64,000 nucleotides of DNA from Dallia pectoralis. Taxonomy: Eukaryota; Chordata; Actinopteri; Esociformes; Umbridae. The position numbers were made by a program, and so were the translations under genes. The stretch lies in NCBI GenBank assembly GCA_029465975.1, contig CM055757.1:1054001-1118000 (forward strand), given 5' to 3'. The stretch's first letter is position 1; each line of letters starts with the position of its first letter. Below the pieces are notes generated by a model. It saw only the letters and a program-made list of their open reading frames with translations. It searched no databases and was not told the origin of the DNA. Below are positions 23,112 through 33,653 of this stretch, piece by piece.

Positions 23112-26100
23112 ATGTTATCCCACTCCCGTTGCATAACCCGGTCTTTTGGTCGTTCTTTGTCAGTCATTCGTCAGGTAGGCATTTCAAAAACAGCAAACCT
23201 GGTTATTTTCTCGTGCGGCGTGTCATTTCAATGCTAATGCTATGAAGCTAATGCTAACGTTAGCTCGCCAGCTAGTTAGTTAGACAGTAGTAGGTAGATT
23301 AGATTAGCTAATGCCATGTTTTGAAGCTAATGCTAAATGCTAATGTTTTGAAGCTAATGCTAACGTTAGTTCAGTAGTAGGTAGATTAGCCCACGCTAGG
23401 CTAATGCTAATGTTTTGAAGCTAATGCTAACGTTAGCTCGCTAGCTAGTTAGTGGGACCGTAGTTCATTTTGAAGCTAATGCTAACGTTAGCACGCCAGC
23501 TAGTTAGTTGGACAGTAGTAGGCAGAATAGGCCACGCTAGGCCTTCACATTGCTAGCCAAGCCAAGGGCAACCTAACACCCAGTACCCCGACAAGACAGT
23601 AGTCAAAACCCATTTTGAATTGTAACTATTGCCTTGCGTTTAATTCGTGAACTAGTTAAATAACATTTCATTTAGTTTCACCATCAGGTTGTTAGTGAAT
23701 CTGCACTGTTTTGTTAGCCTTAGATACGGTAAACTGAAGTGCCTCTGTTAGAGAACCATATTTTAAGGTCATTTGATTATTTTGGTAGAACTTTGATATT
23801 TATGTGATGATATACGAATGTACTTTGCATAGTTATGTAAATATATACACACAAATGAGTAGTTTATGTTCATGTATGGCACTCTTCAAAGTTCATTAAC
23901 CTTCTAGTCCAGTCAGCATACGATAAGTCAGCCAGTCAGAACACGAATTCACATAACGAAAAGATTGATATATATATTAAATTATACAAACTAGATTTCC
24001 TCTAACAGTACATTGGTTCCTTGTGTCTATGTCACCGATTGGTCCACCACCACTACACTGACCTTTTACTGTAGAGGCTCTATGGTATGTCCCTGTCACT
24101 GACATAGAGGACATATTAACCATGTATTCCTATGCAACCTGTACAGTGTACACATATGTGCGTGCAGACATACATGCAGGGCCATTCCATTGAGGAATTC
24201 CTCCATTTCAATATATAAGCATGTCCATTGGCACAGAAAGTTAAAGATGATTTCACATAACTTGTGGCTTCCCACAGATTTTGTGCATCTTAATTTGATA
24301 TTGAGCCATGCTGTAGTAGTATAACTTCCCCTGTTACTAATGGAAGCTATGTTCTTGTTAATACATAAATACCTCTTTGATTATATGCATTTTTGAAGTT
24401 CCTATGTATAATATCATCTGGGGATTTGGAGATCTTCCGTTTTTAACATTGGATAACACTGTAGACCACCAGAGCAAACACACGTCTGTAATAATGGCAG
24501 ACCTTTTTAGTTTCGGCATTACTTTATTTTGAAAGCTAACATGTTGCTGTTGGCTTTGACAGGGAAACAATGTGTTAACACGACAAGCTGTGTCAGGTAA
24601 GAGGAAGGGATTTTTGCCTTTACGAAGTCGTTTAACATTATTTTCTTGAATTCTGTAATTTACTCTTGTCGTCTGTCCTGCAGGACTGTCAGCTAATCGT
24701 TGTGTAACCAACAACCTTACGTATGTGTTAAATCTACACCATATATCTTCTCATTTAACATATTTTTGTCCTCGTGCTGTGCAGTAGGAATTTTCTGCAT
24801 TGATTGTTTTCTGCCTGTAGGAAATTGGAACAGAGGTCCAGCATCTTCCAGATCAGATACTTCAAGACATCTGTAGCATATAGTGTGTATCAGCACTTTT
24901 ATATTTGTTTTGTCAGCTGTACTGTGGTTCTGTGTAATACTGCAGAAGTCAATGTTGTGTTGTCTTGCTTTTCTAGGGAATGAGGTGACAACTGTGAAGA
25001 CACCTGCTTTTGCAGAGTCAGTCACAGAAGGGGATGTGAGGTGGCAGAAAGGTACTGTAACTTGGAAGTTCCTTATGCTCATTTAGACATCGGTTGCAGG
25101 CAGGCAGGTAGACATCTGTTAGCTATATTTATAATAACTCTCTTCCTGCAGCGGTTGGTGACTCTGTCAAAGAGGATGAAGTGGTTTGTGAAATTGAGAC
25201 TGACAAGGTATTATCGTTCTGGATTATTGTTCGATATAGTTAATTATTGACTCATCTTTTGAAGTTATAGTAATTGGCTAGCATGTTGTACTGTAGACGG
25301 TTTATAACAAATTAATGCACTTCTTATATAGACATCCGTGCCGGTGCCCTCTCCTTCTGCCGGGGTGATTGAGGAGCTGCTGGTTCCTGATGGGGAAAAA
25401 GTTGAGGGGGGACAGGCCCTCTTCAAGCTCCGGAAAGGAGGTTAGTACTGTTGACTTTACCATGTCTCTGGTCAACATGTCCTCTGCTGGTCTGACCTGA
25501 ATGTGGGGTCTTATAAATTCCATCCTTTCCAGCTGCTATGGTTTAGTGTTTAAGTAAGCTAATGTATTCTTATACCTTTCTTGCATAAGCTGTTGCTGCC
25601 CAAACGTCTCCAACCTCAGAGGCCCCTGCAGTGTCCTCTCCACCCTCTGCTGCTACCACACCTCCTCCTCATATTTCCTCAGCCGGGGGCCCAATTCCAA
25701 CCACCATGCCCCCTGTTCCTCCTGTGCCAGGAGCGGCCATTTCTGCCACTCCAGGTTAGTCTACAACCACTCAATGGACACAATGTCGTGTGTTTAGCCC
25801 AACCTGAGTGTATTGTTGATGATGAATATAATTTGCTTAGCCCTTGCCTGTTGACAGTAACACTTACTCATGGCCAAGCAGACGTGTCTGGACGCTTACA
25901 GCTTTTGTTCTGTGGTCCCTCCTGTACAGTTTCTGCAATCAAACCGACTGCTGCCCCAGCTGCTGTCAGAGATGGAGGGGCTAAACCCGCAAGGACGGAG
26001 CAAAGGGTGAGTCATCATAATAAGGACATTTGTGGGCTAAGGTGTTAAACGCATTTTAACTTAACTCTGAATGAACTGGCGCCATCTCAAACTTGTTCAC

Positions 26101-28192
26101 CAACTTTGCAAGGTATGTTTTTAAATGAAAGATTTGAGCCAGGTATTTTTAAGAAGGAATAACGCTGGGTAGCATATTCTAAATTGGACCTATTAGAGAA
26201 TATTATGGCTCTTTTCCACTACAAAGAACCAGCTCGACTCGACTTGGCCCGACTCGGCACCGCTCGCTTTCGCTCGGTTCTCCATTGCAGATAGTACCTG
26301 CGCAATAGTACCCGGTCGTCATAGCGACGCGGCAGGAAACTGCTGTGACGTAATCTTCTACGCGACGCGGCGACACCCAGGGTGCGTCCGAAATCGCGTA
26401 CTATGTTGAGTATGTACTACATTTAAATAAGAACGTACTTTGCGACCGTTAAAAAAGCATGTTCTATATAGTATGATTCTGGGTAGTATGAATGGAGTCT
26501 GGCCGTACTACATATGCGCCGTGTTAGAATTTTCTACCTGTATAATCTACCGGGCAAGAGAAGCGTGTTTGATTCAGGTCCGCGTCCTCCTACCAACACT
26601 CGCTACCCACACACACAAGACAATGGAGGAAATCGAGTGTATGCTGTGTTTGATCCGCGAGAGTTTCTCACGGCGCATTCTTTCGGTTTGCCATAGTATT
26701 CGTAATGGATAATATGTACAGCTCTCACGCAATCTCTGGCCGAACTATTTAAAACGGTGGTCAGGATACTACATCTGGCGCGTGCAATGATGATGCAGTG
26801 AATAGTGACGATTCTCTGACCAATCAGCAGTCTGCCGTGTTTTCACGTCACATTTTAGTATCGCCTCAGCTCGCTCAGAACCTCGTCTGAGGTGGTACGA
26901 AAAAAAGTTCCTGGAAGCAGGTACAGGTACAACTTTTAACCAGTGGAAAACCAAAAAAGCCGAGTCGAGTCAAGCTGAGGCGAGCTGGTTCTGTGTAGTG
27001 GAAAAGCGCCATTAGTTGTTTAGTGTTTTAGTGTTTATCACCATACTAAGATCCATAATCAAATTTGATAGTACATGAGAATCAGACTGCAAGCGAGCAT
27101 ACGCTTGTGTTAGTGATGGAGCAGCAGTGTACAGTACTGTAATTTGCATAAGAATGAAATGGACAGCTTCTTATCAGTTAAACATATTGTTTATATGTTA
27201 CATGAACAATTCAGTACCCAAATGTAAACCTTGGGGAACTGTTTTGGGAGCTAAATATCTATTAATATTCAACCCCATCGATTACAAACACATGGTTCTT
27301 TATGACCACAGTCATTTTGAAAACCCAAGCAGGTGTCAATAAACAAGCCCAATGAGTTTAGTGTACTCATACTATTATCTGCATGGTAAGATAATCTGTT
27401 AGCACTCTTAGTTAAGATATATACTATCCCAAAATAGTCATTTTTACTTCTGTGTTCTCTCAGGTGAAGATGAACCGAATGCGTCTCAGAATTGCCCAGA
27501 GACTGAAGGAAGCGCAGAACACATGCGCTATGTTGACAACTTTTAATGAGGTCGACATGAGGTAGGAAATACCTTAATAGTTGGCCTATTTTATTAACAC
27601 CACAACATTATTTGTAATGACTACGTGGAAAAGTTAATCTTTTTCTTAGCAGTTTTTGTTTTTACAACAATCTTTTGAACTAGTCTTAAGCGGTATTTGA
27701 TATTGTCCTGCTGAAAACAAAGTCCTTCTCCCAATTCTTCCAAAATCCTCTGAATTTTGTCCCTGTGCCTTTCTTACACATGCCTTTCATCGGTTCAATG
27801 GCTCTATCAATAAAGCACAAATGGCTGAAAAAAACCCATTTGCAGTTACTCAATAGGCTGAAGTGTGCGAACCACAGGTCAGGGATCTGAGATACTGCTA
27901 CCACTAGATCTGGCACCAACAATTATAATTCCCCAAATATTTTCTTATGTTGTGTCAAACTGTATATAACCTCTTTACCTTGTCTGCATGCTTTATAAAT
28001 TGCAGCAACATGTTTGGCTATTAGCATTAACAAGCAGACATATCTAATGAAGTGTCCACTGAGTGTACATTTTGTTTAATTTGTATTCTGTGTTAATGCC
28101 TTGAGTTTAATTCATATGAATTATGTCTCACCTGTTAGTATAGGTCTTGTATCCTAAATGTGTCTTGTTGAAGTAAGGTTAAATTTTTGTTG

Positions 28193-28234
<42 letters not shown>

Positions 28235-28243
28235 ATATATATG

Positions 28244-28280
<37 letters not shown>

Positions 28281-29829
28281 ATGTATAGCAACAAAAATTT
28301 TACCTTACTTCAACGAGACACATTATCAACGAGACGCAGAGGCACGGTTATAGATTGGAATCTGCCCCACAGGAAAAGCTGTTTGAAACCTGATCCCCTG
28401 TTAAACGATGGAATGTAAATATTTGGTCCTAATGTTGGTGAAACAAAGATAAGATTTGTTAAAACAGGGGCTTTATTAATTTACAAGGAAATGTTCGTGC
28501 CCACGTGTATCCCCTTTGCTGAAGATGACACTTGGAGGATTTCTTTTCAGTGCAAATATGGGGTGTCAGCTTTCAGCTATTCAGGGTTTTCTGTGCATCC
28601 TAATTGAATTGGCATTGATAGTCTGGAGGAAGACTTCCAGGTCTGGGCTCATCTGGAGCCGAAGGAGCAGGCAAACCAGGAGGCCAGAGCATCTACTGGG
28701 GCCCATAGAGACATGTGCTCTGAGTGGACGGCCTGCTTCAACCGATATGGGCTTTTATGACAGGCCAATAAGATTTAGAGGGTTTAGAAAGTGAAGATTT
28801 TTATCGCTTCTTCTCTCCTTTCTCGGAGAGTGTCTGTCTTGGGAGGGGCTAATGCCGTTAGCGGAGAAACCCTAGAGTTTAAACTGGGTTAGAGACAGGA
28901 AAACAAACAATTAAAAAGAGAGATACAAGAGACCTTTTTCATCATACATTGGCAAAATGAGCAATGGCGAAACATTAGCAGCTCTGTGTCAATAGCACTC
29001 AATCACCATAACCTGAAGTAGATGAAAATGTGCAGAGAAATATAGGCAATTATGTGTTATTGGTGGGTTTGGTAAACATGTAAATTGCCGTGAGTATGGC
29101 CTTTCGGCTGTTCATAAAAAAGGGAGGTCCGAGACATGATTAAAATGTTTCTCTCCATGTTTCAGAAAAGTAAATGGACAATTGGGCTGTTAATTAGGGA
29201 AGTTAAGGCAGCATTCTGATGGGGTCTTTTTTCTCTTTACAGTAACATTACTGAGATGAGGAAGACTTACAAAGATGCTTTTCTGAAGAAGCACAACAAT
29301 AAACTGGGCTTCATGTCTGTGTTTGTGAAGGCTTCAGCATACGCTCTGATGGACCAGCCTGCTGTCAACGGAGGTGGGTTCTTAAGTCGCTTGAACCTCT
29401 CAGTGTCGCAAACCAAATGTAGTGGTTCAGGTGGTTTTGGTGTTTTGCATCTTATATAGAAAACCCTTTAGAACCACAGCGTACTTATCTGCTCCCAGCG
29501 CCTCTCTAGCCTATTTAAACTAGCCACAGTCAAGTGGGGCTGATCTTCTCTGCTGACGTATTAGTGGCTGTTTGTGTCTGTGGGTCTTTCTCAAAAAAAA
29601 AACTATGGTTCAGGGAAATGTGTCACACAAGCCAAAGAACTATTGAACATTTATTAGTCAATATTGCGTTTTGAATAATAATACCTTTTCTGTTTTCAGT
29701 CATTGATGACACCACCAAAGAGATAGTGTACAGGGACTATGTAGATATCAGTGTGGCTGTAGCAACACCAAAGGTAATGCCAATGGGTTGTTACTCACAG
29801 TAAACACATTTCCCACCAGTCTAATATAA

Positions 29830-29867
<38 letters not shown>

Positions 29868-30488
29868 CTATATACCTGAACAGAAGCTGTGCTCTTGGTC
29901 CCGTCTCCCAGGGTCTGGTGGTGCCTGTCATCCGTGGAGTGGAGGGGATGAACTTTGCTGACATTGAGAAGGCCATCAACGAACTGGGGGAGAAGGTAGG
30001 AGAAGCCTGTGTTTCTGGGTGGAGTGTTTTCGTCCTCCTGTGCATCTCTAAGTCTGAGGTGATTGCAGGCCCGTAAGAATGAGCTGGCTGTGGAGGACAT
30101 GGATGGAGGGACCTTTACTATCAGCAATGGTGGTGTGTTTGGATCCATGTTTGGCACGCCCATCATCAACCCTCCTCAGTCTGCTATCCTGGGAATGCAT
30201 GGGATCTTTGACCGGCCAGTGGCCATCGGGGGCAAGGTTGGCTCTGTTACGTGGTCTAAACCTGATTCCATGTCATCATATCTCAGGAGAGCTCTATCAG
30301 ATGTGCTATTGGATGCTGTATTTGTCTCTGAAGCTTTTGTTCCTCTGCTGTAGGTGGAGATCCGTCCTATGATGTACGTGGCTCTGACATATGACCATCG
30401 CCTTATAGATGGCAGAGAGGCAGTCACCTTCCTGCGTAAGATCAAGACTGTGGTAGAGGACCCCCGAGTACTGCTCCTGGATCTGTGA
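23112..30488 (+). CDS. dlst: Dihydrolipoamide S-succinyltransferase (E2 of 2-oxoglutarate dehydrogenase)
   Basis: Mitochondrial TCA-cycle E2 that transfers succinyl from a lipoyl arm to CoA. Exons: 23112-23174, 24563-24596, 24821-24882, 24977-25051, 25152-25207, 25332-25440, 25590-25754, 25930-26006, 27464-27561, 29243-29373, 29700-29773, 29912-29995, 30069-30236, 30354-30488; about 443 aa (human 453). The N-terminus (MLSHSRCITRSFGRSL) is a mitochondrial presequence. The lipoyl domain has the modified lysine in EIETDK. A Pro/Ala linker occupies exons 7-8. The catalytic domain ends with DHRLIDG, which holds the active-site His. Exons 4-14 join in frame. The exon 2/3/4 phases as read leave a 1-nt discrepancy: exon 3 reads FQIRYFKTSVAY in the frame that joins exon 4. 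As in other animals, no E1/E3-binding domain is evident. Confidence 0.95.
23225..23545. repeat. GCTAATGCTAACGTTAGC minisatellite in dlst intron 1
   Basis: Repeated GAAGCTAATGCTAACGTTAG, CCAGCTAGTTAGTTAGACAG and AGTAGGTAGATTAG blocks occur in imperfect tandem order. The unit contains the 12-bp palindrome GCTAACGTTAGC several times. Confidence 0.85.
26206..27011. mobile_element. MITE with TTA target duplication, PIF/Harbinger-like
   Basis: Terminal inverted repeats: TGGCTCTTTTCCACTACA at the left and TGTAGTGGAAAAGCGCCA at the right, extended by AACCAGCTCGACTCGACT-type sequence. The flanks are TTA (26203-26205) and TTA (27012-27014), a 3-bp target duplication typical of PIF/Harbinger. It lies in dlst intron 8 and has no transposase. 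A second repeat start (CAGGGTGCGTCCGAAATCGC, near 26378) seems nested inside. Confidence 0.85.
28157..28324. repeat. Inverted repeat with (TA)n/(TG)n loop in dlst intron 9
   Basis: Left arm 28157-28197 and right arm 28284-28324 are 41-bp reverse complements with two mismatches. The spacer is nearly pure TA followed by TG dinucleotides. The whole can fold into a long hairpin, like a palindromic AT-rich repeat. Confidence 0.9.
29829..29866. repeat. (TA)n microsatellite in dlst intron 11
   Basis: Simple TA dinucleotide run about 45 bp before the acceptor of exon 12. Confidence 0.9.
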
Positions 30489-31110
30489 GCAACAAACCAA
30501 CCTCCTGCCATTCACACACAGTGGCAACTCCTAATGACGATCCTCCAAAATAATGCGTTGGTTAACTAGACAAAAGGATACTTGAAGAGAGTGAAAGGTG
30601 CATTGGACTCTTTGCATGGCTTTTAAATGATGGAGAAATATCTGGTGAATGTTCTGTATGTCTTAAGCAGGGCTTTCACTAAAAAGGGTCTCTGGAGATG
30701 CAGTCTGTTGTACAATCGGCCGTGTTATTGGACATTTTCTACCTGCAATTCAAAATTTGTCAAATTGTAACATTGATGGCTCAAAGAAATGCTTAGTTAA
30801 CTATCGTTCCTTTATTTTGCTGAGAAAAGAACAGTTGTAACCGATCATAAAAGGAACTGGAAACACTATGGCATAAGAAGTTTGTTAAATTTATTTATCA
30901 GAGACATGTGGGTCCTTTAAATAATTTGACTTCTTAATTCACACATACGCTACGGAAAAACTATGTTTATCCTCTGTAAAGGAAAAAAATACTATTTAAA
31001 GAAACAAATATTTTAAACAATCTGAACTGTTGTTTTTTGTTATCGGTTTAGTCCCACTTTTGTCTGTATGTACAAAATGCTAAGTGACTGGTGTTAAGGA
31101 AAATGTATAA
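30489..31110 (+). other. dlst 3' UTR and flank
   Basis: Sequence after the stop is non-coding and AT-rich. An AATAAA at 31630-31635 is one possible polyadenylation signal; no canonical hexamer closer to the stop was identified with confidence. Confidence 0.4.
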
Positions 31111-31680
31111 ACCCATAGATCTGGTATGGTTTCAATAGATACTATCAGGCCTTGAAAGGTACAATAACATTAAAAAGCACATCAAGCCCAGATCACTTAC
31201 AAGTCAGGATGTGGTACACTGAGCTGTGGTAGAAATATATTTAGCCAAAAAATGTCCAACGCGGTATCTATTAAAGACAAACACAAAAAAGAGGCGTTGC
31301 TTATTTTTATTGACCTTGTTAACACTGAGAATCAGCACTGCCTTTGGCTGGTGGTCTAAAAGGTTTCAGGGTTTGTGCTTGGATATGACAAATATGATAT
31401 GCATGGATATGTTCAAATAGCACTACTACATTTTTACAACAGAAATATTCAAATAGATGCCTAAGAATGTTTGGCCCACTTTGACAGAAGGCCTGCTAAG
31501 TTAAATTGTCACTTTTCAGTCAAAATGTTTAGTTTACTAACATGGTAAAGGTTGGTTGTTTCTGTGCTCATGTGTTTGCTAGGTTTCTGTTTTTAGATCA
31601 ACTTTTTATTCAGAATGTTATTACTATGATAATAAAGATCTATCAGGAAGAAGCTTTAGCCCAGGGCCTTCGTTGTTTAA

Positions 31681-31696
31681 CCACAAGGGGGCAGTG
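31681..31696 (+). promoter_or_regulatory. CTCF-like motif, copy 1
   Basis: CCACAAGGGGGCAGTG fits the CTCF core (CCAnnAGnnGGCA). It lies between dlst and rps6kl1 and is preserved in both halves of the duplication. Binding is not shown by sequence alone. Confidence 0.5.
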
Positions 31697-32843
31697 TTGG
31701 TCCATCTTAAGATTGCAGTGAGCTGGACACATCCACACATACTTAGACTGAGAGTACTGTTCATAGATCAGTGTTGCCATCAAGATAGAATTGAATAAAG
31801 TTACATGGACAGCGGGGGAAACTGGTGTCAAGATCACCACACCTATTTCTCAGGTGATTTTTGTATATAAGCCTGTTTTCGCCTGCATTGAGTACTGGCA
31901 TGATAATTAGAGTGCGCTCCAGGAGACTCCATTGAAAGGGTGATGCTGTATCCTACAATGTGTATTATATAAGTTGTATATATGCTATTTTACACAGTGG
32001 GTTCTCCAAAGCATTTTCAAAGGCCCAAATCGCATTAGGACATGTATTTAACTCCTATCCTTCAAGGTTCAAAGCCTGCTGGTTTTCTCTTTGCACATCA
32101 ATAAGGTAACCCAATGGTGTCTCTGGTTTAAATCATATCCTGATTAGAGGGTTGAAAAGTGGATTTGAACTTTCCTCAAGGTCCATAGTTGAGTTTGAGA
32201 GCCCAAGTATAAATATTAAAACTCACACTATTTTTTAAACCAATATTTGGAACATCATAATGTTTTTTTGGTCTTCAGTTTGTTTGCACTTTGTCATGTT
32301 TGTCTTTTGGACTCATAGGTCTGGTATGGAGTATTAATAGATACTATCAGGCCTTGAAAGGTAAAATAACATTAAGTACAACAAGCTCACATCACAAGTC
32401 AGGAAGTGGTACTCTGAGCTGTGGTAGAAATATATTTAGCAAAGATTTCCAACACGAGTATCTATTAAACACAAACAGAAAAGAGGCTTTGCTTATTTTT
32501 ATTAACCATGTTAACACAGATCATCACAGCCATTGGCTGGTGGTCTAAAAGGTGTCAGGGTAGTCGTTGGACAGTGAAAAATATCAGTGTTCATGCTTGG
32601 TAATGATAAATATGATATGCATGTATATGTTCAGTACTGCATTTCATTTGTACAACTGAACTATTCAAAAAGTCAGCCAAAAAAGTAATACCTTAACATT
32701 CTGTTCCACTTTGTCAAAAAGCCTGCTAAGTTGCATTGGCCCATATCATTCAAAATGGAGGTTTCCAATTTGTTTATCTTGTTACTTTGGTAATTACGAT
32801 GCATCAGGAAGTATCTCCAGTCTAGGGCCTGCATTTCGTTTAG

Positions 32844-32859
32844 CCACAAGGGGGCAGTG
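32844..32859 (+). promoter_or_regulatory. CTCF-like motif, copy 2
   Basis: The same 16-bp CCACAAGGGGGCAGTG occurs in the second duplicate, in the same orientation as copy 1, although the flanks have diverged. Confidence 0.5.
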
Positions 32860-32960
32860 TTTGTCCGTCTTCACACAGCCTAAGAATAGGAGTAGAAGGG
32901 GATCTGCTCCAGGATCAGTCATCCTTCTTTTGAGACGCTTTACAGTCATGTGAAATAGTA

Positions 32961-33653
32961 TTCCATGTGGAAACTTTTCTACATATTTATTCATATGTAA
33001 TCTTTGACATTAATGACAGATAAAGGTAACCTAATTTAACAAATGACCCTAAAAGTTATAATTTTTTGCCATAATTTATTCATAAAACAATGCAATTTCT
33101 TAGTGCGGAAAAAGTAACTACAAACCAAGCTTTAAAAGCTAGTGTTGCCCCCTTTTGGCCTTTATAACTTTGGAATTGCAGCTTTAAGCCTCCACCTTTT
33201 ACCCATCTGTCCAAAGCGCATTGTTCCAGTAGTTTTGGTCTTAACTCTGGTGTTATCGTCTTAACCCAATTGGTTTCTATGGTCTTAACCCAAGGAATGT
33301 CTCTCTGCATTTGGTGGGATAAAGTGTAGCTTTATCAGCCTGGTATGTTCACTGGTGGTAGAATTGATTAATTTGCCCTTGTTTTGGTGCACCTACATTT
33401 TATTTCATCTAAGTAGATGGGTTTACTAACTTTCCCTCATAAGGAAATTCATAGCATGAATGTTTTAAAAAAAATTGTGTAATTTGTTAAATTGGGTTAG
33501 CTTTATTAATAAATGTCGTTGGAATTTAGCCCAAATATCCATATGTCTGAAAAAATAGTACTTTCCAGAGTGTGTACTTAAATTCTTAACTATTATCTAT
33601 GAACCTGGTTTAGACTGCATTCAGGCTGGAGACACATCTAGTCAACTGGCCTA
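32961..33653. other. Region between the dlst duplication and rps6kl1
   Basis: AT-rich non-coding DNA. TTTATT on the plus strand near 33502 could be the minus-strand polyadenylation signal of rps6kl1. No gene was recognised. Confidence 0.4.

Larger units (their letters stand above)
31110..32960. repeat. Degenerate ~1.2-kb tandem duplication downstream of dlst
   Basis: About 31120-31440 and 32320-32640 are diverged direct copies sharing TAGATACTATCAGGCCTTGA, GAGCTGTGGTAGAAATATAT and GGCTGGTGGTCTAAAAGG. The similarity resumes at 31650-31720 and 32810-32880, around CCACAAGGGGGCAGTG. Offset is about 1.16-1.2 kb. No protein is encoded. Confidence 0.85.

Noticed and set aside
24358..25082. 118- and 121-codon minus frames
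   Set aside because: Antisense of dlst exons and introns; the plus-strand exons explain the region.
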